Assembly: GCA_943704415.1 (NCBI GenBank)
Contig: CALSCO010000129.1
Coordinates: 1-21,606, forward strand
Direction of reading: 5' to 3'
Source: Parvularia atlantis
Taxonomy: Eukaryota > Opisthokonta > Rotosphaerida
DNA length: 21,606 bases
A program made the position numbers and the translations under genes. This document shows positions 9,838-18,802 of this stretch, in pieces; position 1 is the first letter of the stretch; each line of letters begins with the position of its first letter. The notes beneath the pieces were generated by a model. It saw only the letters and a program-made list of their open reading frames with translations, did not search any database and was not told the DNA's origin.

Positions 9838-12103
9838 TCACTTGCTCTTATCAAAGAGCGCGTACCAGTCCGACCAGGCAAAGTTGGCGCCCTCGGTCGA
9901 CTTGAACCCGATCGTGACCTGCGCCAGCATCTTGTTGTGCGTCTTGTCCTCACCGCCGTTGCTCAGGTCGTGCCAGAGCTGGAGCACGAGCGACTTGCGC
10001 TGCACCTCGCCCACGGCGTACTTGTACTCGAAAACCTCGTCAAAGTCGGGCGCCTTGGTGTTGCGCTGCACGTTCGTCTTGCGCTGCACACGAGCGCACA
10101 CTCGTCAGCGGACAAGTGCACTCACTCGCGCGCATGGCTTGTCGCACCTCGGTCTTATCGCGGTCCGGGTGCAGCCACAGGTGGATGTACAGGTCCCTCG
10201 CGGCGTAGTTGAGCAGGCCCTTGACCTTGTGCACGTGCAGCTTGAACGTGCCGCGCGCGGCCTCGTAGGAAATGTCGAGCTTGACGTGCGCGATGGCGGT
10301 CTTGTTGGACGCGGCCTCGGTCAGCTGCGGCTTGATGACTGACGTTGCGCATGCAGCGTGAATTGTGCGCAATCGTGCCGCTGCCGACGGGCGGCGCACC
10401 CTCGTCGTTGCTGTGCGTCGAGCGCGCGTCGTTCGGGTCCTCGGGCGTGTACTCGCGCACGTCCTTCTTGCTGATCCGCCGGCGCGTGAGGCTGAGGCGC
10501 CCCTGCAGCGCCGACTTTTTGTTGATCGCAAACCAGTCGTTCCACTCAAAATCGCCCGTGAAGTTGTGGAACGCGATCGACATCTGCGTGAGCCATGTGT
10601 CAGCACCGCGGCCAACCGACCGAGCAGCGGCGCACCTCGCCCAGGATGTCGTTGCTCAGCGTGCCCTCCTCGCACAGCGAGACGATGAGCGACTTGGACC
10701 GGATCTCGCTCTCCTGCACCTTCCACTCAAACAGCTCGTCAAACTTGGGCGCGAGGTTGTTGTTGACGACGCGCGTCTTGCGCTGCGGCACGGCTGCGTG
10801 AGCGGAGCTAGCTCGCGCACGGGCGCACAGTAGCCGCACCTTGGTCTCCTTGTTGGGGTCGGGCGCGACAAACATCTTGATGTAGAGGTCCGGCTTGCTG
10901 GCCTCCTCCCACGGCATCTCGCCCAGCTCCTGCACGTGCACGCGTAGCACGCCCGCGATCGAGTTGTAGCCCACGGCGAGCTTGATGTTGCACAGCTTCT
11001 TGCGCTTGATGCTGCGCTCGGTCGGCTTGGGCGTGGTCGCGATGACCGACCCGGACGCTGCCGCGCACATGCGCACGCGTCAGCCGGCATGCCTCACCAC
11101 ACCCGCACAACGCACTCATGACCGAGCGCGAGTCGTCGTCGTCGCTGTCGCCAAACGGGTTGCGACCCGACTCGGTCGACATGGTCGAGCGCACGCTGCG
11201 CACGCTCTTGGCGTCGTCCGAGTCGACGTCCTCCGGGCCCGAGATGGCGCTGCGCGGCCGTCGGTCAACCGGTGCTGTGCGGCAAAGTCGGTCGTGCGCA
11301 CCCCGTCGGGTTTGGCGCGTTCGGGTCGGGCGGGCTGCGCGTCTTGCGCGAGATCGCAAAGTACTCGGAGAAGCTAAAGTCGCCCTTGGCCGCGTAGTTG
11401 CTGAAGCCGATCGACAGCTGCGTGCGTGCATGTCAACGCCCTGTTGCGCACACAGCCAGAGGCGCCGCACCTCGCCCAGCGACGTGTTGGCAACCGCGCC
11501 GCTCTCCCACAGCGCGAGGCGCAGCGACTTCTTCTGGATCTCGGTCGTGGGCACCTTGAACTCGAAGCGCTCGTCAAAGTTGGGCGTCGAGTTTTTCTCA
11601 ACAACGTTGCTCTTGCGCTTGGTCTTGCGCTTGGGGTCGGGCGAGACGTACATCTTGACGTAGAGGTTGGGCTTGCCAAACTTGCGCTCCGAGAGGCCCT
11701 GCGGTCGGGCTGAGCCGCCGCTGCACGCACGTGCAAGCGCGCGCGGACCGCACCTCCACGTCAAACACGTGCACGATCAGCGTCTGCCGCTTGACGTTGT
11801 ACTCGACCGCGAGCTTGATCGAGCAGATCTTCTTCTTGAGCTGGCCAAACTGCGTCAGCTTGGGCCGCTTGCCGCCACCGCCGCCCATGCCGCCGCCGCC
11901 CATGCTGCTGCCGTCAAACTGCGAGCTGCCGTCGTCGTCGTCGTCGTCATCATCGTCGTCGTCGCCGCTGTTGTGGTCGCGCGTCGACCGCGCGCTGCTG
12001 CCCTTGCCGCCCTGCAGCTGCGAGTTGCGCAGCGCGCGCGCGTCGGCCGCGAACGTGCTCGGCGCGACGCCCTCGAACGGCGGGCGCTTGGCGCCGGCGG
12101 CCG

Positions 12104-12159
<56 letters not shown>

Positions 12160-13047
12160 GAGACCTTGGACTTGATGGAGGCAATGTCGTCGTCGTTGTT
12201 GTTGCCGCTGCGCTGCGTGCCCGCCGTGCGCTGCGTTGCCGCCGTGCGCGTGCTGCGCTCGTCCGCGCGGTCGTCGTACTCGTCGTCCGCGAACGGGTTC
12301 GCAGCCGGCTTGCGACGTGCCCCGGCCGCCGGGCGCTCGTCCGCGTCGTCGTCGCCAAATGGGTTGTTGCTGCGGCCGCCCGCGCTGCGCGCCGACGGCG
12401 CGCTGTTGCCGTTGCGGTTGCGCCGGCGGTCGTCGGGGCGCTCATCGTCCTGCGCACGCGACCGCGATCAGCCTCAGCGTCGACCGCGCGATCGCTGCAG
12501 CGCCACGCACGTCGTCGTCCTCGTCGTCGCGCCCACGGCGGTCGCGGGGGCGACGCGGGCGGCGTCCGTAGCCGTCGTCGTCGTCGTCATCGTAGTGCTT
12601 GTCGTCGCCGTCATCGTCACTGTAGCGCCCACGCCGCCCGCCGCGCCCGCCGCCGTTGCGCCCGCCGCCGCCGCCGCGCCGCCGTCCGCCGTCGTCGTCG
12701 TCGTCGCCGTCCTCGTCACTGTACCGTCCGCGGCGGCCACGGCGGCTGTCGTAGTGGTCACGCCCGCCGTAAGCGCGGCCGTCGTTGCCGTCGTCGTCGC
12801 CGCGCCGCCGGCCCTTGGCCGCGAGCGATGCCAGCGGGTTCTCGTGCAGGCCGGGCGCGGGCCTGAGCTCAAGGTCCTGCCCGCGACGTCAGCAGGGTCG
12901 CACGTGCGACCATCCAACGCGAGGCGCCGCGTCGCGCACCTCCTCCGTCACGGGCGACGGCTCGGCCGCGGCCGGCTTGGTCGCATTGGCGATCAGCCCG
13001 TTGCCCTCGGCGCTGTCACGCATCGGCTTGCGCAGGCAGTTGCCCAT
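9838..13047 (-). CDS. Triple C2-domain protein with MGNC acylation-type N-terminus and NPF motifs
   Basis: Eleven exons: 13047-12940, 12876-12511, 12449-11754, 11698-11471, 11417-11302, 11249-11116, 11057-10840, 10782-10636, 10583-10400, 10338-10148 and 10083-9838; 877 residues. It starts MGNCLRKP: Gly2 suits N-myristoylation and Cys4 palmitoylation, so membrane anchoring is likely. Residues 37-350 are disordered: RG- and Asp-rich repeats, Gln 256-273, and NPF motifs at 187, 209 and 535 flanked by acidic residues, as in EH-domain ligands. Three type-I-like C2 domains follow (about 363-488, 571-693, 747-875), each with LYxKMxxxPDP, a basic K/RKT strand, a FDExFEF/W/Y strand and a GDFxWxDWFAI-like last strand. 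The usual calcium-binding Asp ligands are mostly replaced, so binding is probably calcium-independent. A role in membrane traffic or endocytosis is inferred. I know no protein with this exact layout. Confidence 0.83.
12105..12158 (-). repeat. CAG microsatellite, 18 units, encoding poly-Gln
   Basis: Eighteen perfect CAG codons on the minus strand, in frame in exon 3 of the C2 gene, encode Gln 256-273. Length changes would keep the frame. It makes the plus strand appear as a long Cys/Leu open frame, which is a shadow. Confidence 0.95.
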
Positions 13048-13163
13048 CGTGCGTCTCGTGCGTCTCGTGCGTCTCGTGCGCGGCTGGACGGTGCTGCTCC
13101 GCTGTCCGCGTCGAATACGTGTTATGCGCTGGCGGGTGCAGCGAGTGCGCGGGGTGGGGAGCG

Positions 13164-13213
<50 letters not shown>

Positions 13214-13506
13214 GGGCGAGAGTACGGCGGACGGAACGGAAGCCCGCGAGTTCGCCAGGAGGCGAGCGGGACCAAAGCAGGTTCCAGGGCTCCAACGACA
13301 AACGACACCGGTGATGCACTCATTCAAGCCCAACCGACTCCCGCCATGGCCCCGTACATAGACAGGCACCACCGTTGTGCTTCAATGCGCAACAGAGGGC
13401 GGCACCGTGCCACGTCCGCACTTTCCGCGTGTCGCCCGTTCTCTCGTCGCCTCAAGAGCGTCGCGCGCCCGCACCACCCGCACACCCGCGCACGACCCAC
13501 GACGCG
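13048..13506. promoter_or_regulatory. Divergent promoter region of C2 and bZIP genes with microsatellites
   Basis: This 459-base gap separates divergent starts. Just upstream of the C2 start is a 9-base tandem repeat GTGCGTCTC (three copies at 13049-13075). A GA dinucleotide tract of about 23 units spans roughly 13165-13211. GA/CT tracts are often nucleosome-free in eukaryotic promoters, so it may help open both promoters; that is inference. I see no extra gene. Confidence 0.6.
13165..13211. repeat. (GA)n microsatellite
   Basis: About 47 bases of near-perfect GA repeat between the divergent C2 and bZIP genes. It is noncoding and probably length-variable. Confidence 0.95.
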
Positions 13507-14878
13507 ATGGCGCTGTACGTCAAGGACGAGTTTGACCTGTTTGCGGACGCACTGCCGGACCTGGTGCGCGCGCCCGCACTGGCGCGCCCTCGCTCACACG
13601 TGGCGCCAGCTCGACGTCGCCGTCGTGCCGTCCGCGCCCAGTCCGCTCGCGGCTGAGGCCGCCGCCTCGCCCGTCGACCTCTTCTTTGCGCACGAGGCGC
13701 CGTCGCTCATGGTGGCGCTGGACGAGCCCTGGCCGCGCGCCGATGACGACACGGCCTACTTTTCCGACTCGTCGCTCAACGGCGCGTCGCTGACGGACCA
13801 CTCGACGCCGTCGCCCGCCTCGTCGTCGTCATCGTCTGACGTGCCGTCGCTCAAGCGCCCCGCCGCCGCCGGCTTCACGCTCGCGCTCGCGGCCGCGCCG
13901 ATGGACGACGAGGAGCCGGCGTCGGCCGCGTCGAGCTCGGCGTCGCCCCCGCCTGTCAGCAAGCGCGCACGCACGCTCCCCAAGCACCCGCACGCGCCCA
14001 CATGCCAGATGACGGCTGAGCTCAACCGCATGCTCAAGCTGAGCCTAAGCGAGGAGGAGCTGGTCGAGCTCGAGCTGGAGGAGATCCAGGCCATGTCGGG
14101 CGTGCGCCTGACCAAGCACGAGGAGCGCGAGATCCGCCAGCTCCGCCGCAAGCTCAAGAACAAGATGGCCGCTTCGGCCTCGCGCGAGAAAAAGCGCAAC
14201 TACCTCGACGGGCTGGAGGAGCGTGTCGAGGCGACGACGCGCGAGAACGCCGCGCTTCGCGGCACGGTCGTCGCCCTCCGCACCGAGAACGCAACGCTGC
14301 GCGCCGAGCTCGAGCGGGCGCGCGCGGCGCTCGCCGGCGTGGCCGCGGCGTCGGACGTCAAGCCCGTGCGCGCGACCCGCATCGGCCTCACTAAGGCCCA
14401 GGCCGTCTCGTGCTTCATGGTCGTGCTCGTCGTCTTTGGCGCAGTCGCCAACCCGCGCCTGCTCGGCGGGCCCTCGGCGTGGCTCTTTGGCAGCGGGAGC
14501 ACCGGCGCGATCGACGAGGCCAGGGCCATGGACGCGGGCGGCCTGCTCTCGTCGGCGTGGCTGGGCGCGGCGCCGGCGGCCGGGGCGCAGAGCGGCTTCA
14601 CGGGCCGACGGCTGCTGATGAGCGAGGGTGCGAGCGACGCCGCGTGCGAGGGCGACGACGAGCTGCGGCACTTTTGCACCTCGTTCGTCTTCGAGGACAG
14701 CGAGGACAAGCTGCACCACGACAACCACGACGACGACAGCAACGCCTGGCCCGCGACGCTCCGCACACTCTGGCAGAGCCTCGTCAAGGCAGTCGCCGCG
14801 CACAACGAGAGCGAGGCCGTGCCGCCCGTGCGCCTGCTGGCGACGTCGGATATCGCGGTCGAGGCGTCGGCGGCGTGA
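13507..14878 (+). CDS. Membrane-tethered bZIP transcription factor, CREB3/ATF6-like
   Basis: Two exons, 13507-13563 and 13610-14878, give 441 residues. An acidic, Ser/Ala-rich N-terminal half (MALYVKDEFDLFADALPDL at the start) looks like an activation domain. A bZIP follows: an N-terminal extension LTKHEEREIRQL as in CREB3/OASIS proteins, the basic region with N203KMAASASREKKR, and a zipper at about 218-255. One membrane helix spans about 284-301 (AVSCFMVVLVVFGAVANP). The remaining ~140 residues would be lumenal. RRLL at 352-355 resembles a site-1-protease site, and the helix ends with Asn-Pro, like the helix-destabilising residues needed for site-2-protease cutting of ATF6. The family is anchored in the ER and released by proteolysis under stress. 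The family call is firm; the cleavage sites are inference. Confidence 0.9.
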
Positions 14879-14913
14879 ACAGCTGGCTCGCTGCTGTTTT
14901 TTGTACAGGTTGC

Positions 14914-15861
14914 TCATGATCCCTGCCCGCCGCGCACACACCGGGCGACCAGCGCCGCGTCCTCGCTCACGTAGACGTCGTAGCGGTGGTTGAGCCGCGC
15001 GACGTGGTGCAGGCTGAGCACGCCGCCGAGGCCGCCGTGGCGCGGGTTGGGCGCGGCAAAGACGACGCGGCGCGCGCGCGAGTGCACGAGCGCCATTGCG
15101 CACATGACGCACGGCTCGCGCGTCAGGTACACGTCCAGGCCCGTGCACAGGTACGCCGCGCCGCTGGCGTCGCCGTTCTCGTCGTCCGCGTGCCGCTTGC
15201 CCTCGGCCGGCCGCCGCAGCCGCGCAAGCTCGCCCATCAGCACGACGGTGGCGTGGTGCAGCGGGTTGGCGCCGCGCACGTCGCAGACACGCGCCACGAC
15301 CGCGCCGCTGGCCGGGTCGCGCAAGATCGCGGCGGCCTCGGCCTGCGCGCGCGCGCGCGCGCCTCGATCAGCACCGGCGCACAGCACATTCATGCCACGC
15401 ACGCCTGTGGCCTCGGCCAGCGCCAGCGCGTCCCGCAGCGTCGCGTCCATCTGCGCGGCGTCGACGTCGGCGTCGGCCGTGCGTCCGACCGGGTGCGCGC
15501 GCATCGACAGCGGCCAGAGCGCGCCCCACGTGCACTGCTGCTCGTTCGTGACCGGCGCGTGGCGCGACACGGGCGCAGTCGCGAGGGGGGCGCCGACGGC
15601 CGCGTGTGGCGCGAGGGCGGCGTCCATCTCGCTGCGCAGCGCGGCCAGGTCGCGTCCCGGCGCGGCCTCGCACAGCAGCACGTGTACGGCGCCGTCGGGC
15701 GTCTTGCGCACGCGCTTGAGGTGCGCGAGGTGCGCGAGCGGCCAGCGCGCCGCGGCCAGCGCGATGACGGCGCTCGTGTGGCGCGGCTCCACCGGCGCGA
15801 AGACGACGTCGACCGTCGCCAGCGCGCGCGTCTCCTCGGCGTGCGGCACGCGTCGGATCAT
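14914..15861 (-). CDS. ADAT3: tRNA adenosine deaminase non-catalytic subunit, ADAT3/Tad3-like
   Basis: Two exons, 15861-15403 and 15342-14914, give 295 residues. With ADAT2 this protein forms the enzyme that changes adenosine 34 to inosine in tRNA anticodons. The C-terminal CDA-fold domain has NPLHHATVVLM, where the usual HAE catalytic Glu is replaced (His183, Thr185), as expected for ADAT3, which keeps the zinc site but not the proton-shuttling Glu. It also has EPC231VMC234AMALVHSR. The N-terminal half has the family's SRHAPVTNEQQ and WP pattern. The intron (15402-15343, 60 nt, GTGCGT...GCGCAG) is in frame and stop-free; I remove it because its ends match the local rule. It is convergent with the bZIP gene, only 35 bases apart. 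Another HAE-lacking deaminase-fold protein is possible but less likely. Confidence 0.88.
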   Translation of the reverse strand: MIRRVPHAEETRALATVDVVFAPVEPRHTSAVIALAAARWPLAHLAHLKRVRKTPDGAVHVLLCEAAPGRDLAALRSEMDAALAPHAAVGAPLATAPVSRHAPVTNEQQCTWGALWPLSMRAHPVGRTADADVDAAQMDATLRDALALAEATGVRGMNVLCAGADRGARARAQAEAAAILRDPASGAVVARVCDVRGANPLHHATVVLMGELARLRRPAEGKRHADDENGDASGAAYLCTGLDVYLTREPCVMCAMALVHSRARRVVFAAPNPRHGGLGGVLSLHHVARLNHRYDVYVSEDAALVARCVRGGQGS

Positions 15862-16030
15862 GGTTGCGGATGCGTCTCACCGGCGTGTCACCGGTGTCGC
15901 ATGATCTGTGCTCTGTCTGGGCGAGGCCGGCTGGCGGGTGGATGCGGGCACAGACAAAGACACAAGACACAGTACGCTGCGCCTGTGCGCGGTGAGCCCG
16001 GCCGTTGACGTCGCCACCGATGCGCCGCCC

Positions 16031-16481
16031 TCACGGGTACTTGGCCACGAGCTCGTTGATCAGCTTGACGTACTCGGCCGTCGCCGCGTCCTTCGACAGG
16101 CCTGCGCGCGCGAGCGGGCGGGGGCTGAGGGGACGGGCATGACCACGACCGGGCCGCCGCACCCTTGCGCTCGTTCCACGCGTTCCACTTGGCCTTGCCG
16201 CGCAGGTCGAACATACCCGGCTGGGCTGCGTCGCGCGCGCGGTCCGCACGTCGGCGCGCTCGCGATCACCAGCAGCAAGCAGCAGCAGCAAGCCGCACCC
16301 GTGTTGCAGTCGCCCACCGTCGCCTGCTTGAACAGCCCGTACACCTTGAGCATCTCGTCCGACGACGCCTTGCTGTTGAGCGCCTCGGCGTGCTCGGCAG
16401 CCTTCTTGAAGTCGGCCTGCGGGACGAGGCGCGTCGTGAGCGAGAGGCGCCGGAGCGGAGCCGACCGACCTCGGTCGCCAT
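16031..16481 (-). CDS. ACB1: Acyl-CoA-binding protein
   Basis: Four exons, 16481-16470, 16416-16299, 16225-16163 and 16101-16031, give 87 residues, the standard length. It is a cytosolic four-helix protein that holds long-chain acyl-CoA. After splicing it reads [20 protein letters not shown], then [32 protein letters not shown] and a last helix [20 protein letters not shown]. The key ligand residues (Tyr and Lys of YGLFKQ, the Lys of KAKW) are present. The first coding exon is only four codons. Intron 1 starts GTCGGT, an exception to the local rule; introns 2 and 3 start GTGCGG and are phase 1. The start is only 43 bases from that of the divergent hydrolase gene. Confidence 0.95.
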
Positions 16482-16524
16482 GCTGATCGTGTGGGTCGTT
16501 TGGTGTAAGTGTGCGTAGGGACCG

Positions 16525-18599
16525 ATGGGCAACGCGAGGAGCAGGCCCGCCGAGGTCAGCCACCGCCTCAGCATCGCGGCGACGACGGCCGTGACGTGCG
16601 TGGGCGCTCGCACCGTCGGCATCCGCGCCCGCTGAGGATCGGGCGCACCAGGCTCGTCGCGCTGCTCGCCATCCGCCGCTTCGTAAAGGCCGACGGCGAC
16701 AACTTTGTCAAGACGATCAGCGCAGCGCTTGGTGCGCGCGCCCTCGGCGCCATCGGCGGGCGACCTCAACGGCGCGATGCGCGCAGGCCGGATCGAGCCG
16801 CTGCGTCTCGTCGTGCTCACGCTCCTCGTCAAGTTTCTGCTCAAGAACGCCGACTGGATCCTCGGCATCAACCGTGCGTATCGTGCCGATTGCGCGATCA
16901 TCGCGGCTGACGCGGCGGACGCACGCGCGCGCGCAGCGCCCATCCCGGAGCACAACGTGCGAACGTGCTCGCGCACCCCTCGCGCCTCCCGCCTCACACA
17001 CTCGCGCGCAGTACCGCCTCTCGTTTGAGTTTGGCACGCGCCTGCTGATCGCGCTCGACGCGGGCTACTTTAGCGCCATCCACCTGCGCCCGTTTTGGCT
17101 GCGCGACGTCGTCTCGTTTGCGCTGTCGATGTACTACCTCGTCTTCTCGGCCCAGGCGCTCGAGAACGTGCGCACGGCCCCGTACATCGCGCATCGCTCA
17201 CTTCTCGCGTGCGCGCACGCGGCAGACCAAGCGCTTCCGCCGCACGGCCGACGTCTTTGCGCTGCGGTGCGTGTGGCTGCCTGCGCGCTTGCACGCGACG
17301 GTGCTGACACGGAGCGCGGTGCCGATACAGCTACAGGTGATCACAGCTCACGTTTCCACGCGCCAGCCGCTCATCCAGCGCGCAACAGCTGGCAAAAGTC
17401 GACCGAGTCGAGCATCCTGCGCGCTATCACGTCGGTTGGCGTGCCGGCCGTGCAGATCGTGCGGGTGTGTGGCGCCGCACCTTCGCAACTCGTGCTCACG
17501 CCTCGCTGGCAGACGTTCACGGTCGAGCGCCCCAAGGCCAGCGCCGCCGACGCCGCGCCCAAGCCCGTCGAGGTCATGCTCTTCTTCGACGGCAAGCAGG
17601 ACGAGCTGGACGACTGCCACGAGCTGATCCTACACCTGCACGGCGGCGGCTTCATGAGCATGTCGCCGCGCAACCACCAGGACTACCTGCGCGTGTGGGC
17701 CAAGCAGACGCGCCGCCCGATCGTCTCAGTCAACTACGCCAAGGCGCCCGAGGTGCGCGCACACGACAGCCGGCGGGCGCGGCCGGCTCACGCGTCTTGG
17801 CGCAGAACAAGTATCCGTACGCGGTCGACGAGGTCTTTGACGTGTACCGCACAATCGTGCAGAGCAACGGCCAGATCGTCGGCCTCAACAGCTCCAAGCC
17901 GCTGCGCGTCATCGTCACGGGCGACTCGGCGTGCGTGCGGCGCGGCGCGTGCTCCGTGTGCGGTCGCTGATCCCTGTGCGCACGCAGCGGCGGCAACCTC
18001 GCCGTCACAGCGACGCTGCGCGCGATCGAGTCCAAGACGCGCGTGCCCGACGGCGTCATGTTGACCTACCCCGCGCTCAACATGAACTCGGGTGCGTGCC
18101 GTCCTCTTGCGCGCCTCCGCGCATGCTGCTCACGACGTACGAAGGCTTCTGGGCGCCGACGATCCCTGGCACGGACACGGCGCACGAGTTGCGCCTCAGC
18201 TCGCACATCCGCTACATCGAAGACCGCGTGATCGACGCGTCCATCGTCTCGGCCTCGGCCAACGCGTACCTGCGCCCGACCGACCAGCCCGACCGCGACA
18301 TGTACGTCTCGCCCGTGCTCGCCCCCGCCGAGCTCCTGCGGGCGTTCCCGCCGGTCTACATCAACACGGGCAACCGCGACCCGCTCTACGATGACACGGT
18401 GCTGTTTGCCGCGCGCCTGCGCGAGGCCAAAGCGTCGTCGGACGAGGTCGCGGTGGACGTGATCGACGGCTTCTCGCACGGGTACCTGCACATGCTCGCG
18501 GTCGTGCCAGAGGTGCGGCGCATCATCGGCCGCTCGGGTGCGTGGATGACCGAGCGCTTCGCGGCGCTGCGAAGCCGCTCGGCCGAGTTCATCGCGTGA
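16525..18599 (+). CDS. Alpha/beta hydrolase of the hormone-sensitive-lipase type (esterase/lipase)
   Basis: Twelve exons: 16525-16595, 16652-16731, 16787-16873, 16937-16956, 17012-17167, 17226-17266, 17331-17336, 17389-17458, 17513-17752, 17806-17930, 17988-18091 and 18145-18599; 484 residues. The oxyanion motif HGGG is at 220-223. The nucleophile elbow GDSAGGNL has Ser298, restored across an intron inside the Ala codon. The likely Asp412 (GNRDPLYDD) and His445 (GFSHGYL) complete the triad. [12 protein letters not shown] before the elbow and FWAPTIPG after it fit the family. The N-terminal ~130 residues contain hydrophobic stretches ([26 protein letters not shown]) that may anchor it to a membrane. 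It starts MGNARSRP, so Gly2 myristoylation is possible. Exons 4 (20 nt) and 7 (6 nt) are tiny, and exon 7 is the least certain. The substrate is unknown; it is probably a lipid or carboxyl ester. Confidence 0.85.
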
Positions 18600-18802
18600 A
18601 GGGTGGGTGGTTGTGCTAGTGTGCGAGACGTTCCAGAGGAATCGCCGAGGTTCCCAGCGGAGGTTTCATTATGAGTTTCAGCTGACGGGTCGATCGACAT
18701 CTTCCGCAGGCCCCCCTGCACGTGTCGCGCGTGACCGGCACGCTCTTCCTAGCGGCGCGCTTACTTTCGGCTCTCCCCCCGCGCTCAGCACGCACCCTCG
18801 CC
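18600..18802. other. Gap between hydrolase and transporter genes
   Basis: These 203 bases hold the end of the hydrolase transcript and the promoter of the transporter, which has the same direction. A slightly AT-richer patch lies at about 18630-18700. An in-frame upstream ATG at 18722 would add 27 residues to the transporter but has no family support. Confidence 0.4.

Noticed and set aside
11667-13314. Two very long plus-strand open frames (about 400 and 527 codons) over the C2 gene
   Set aside because: They are antisense to the C2 exons and run through CTG and CGT repeats, giving Leu, Cys, Val and Arg runs. The minus-strand reading restores three C2 domains across ten splice junctions.
17337-17388. 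Exon 6 of the hydrolase extended through [19 protein letters not shown] to a donor at 17337
   Set aside because: That reading ends in phase 0, and no acceptor before the WQKS exon restores the frame. The GTGCGT donor at 17267 fits both phase and local consensus.
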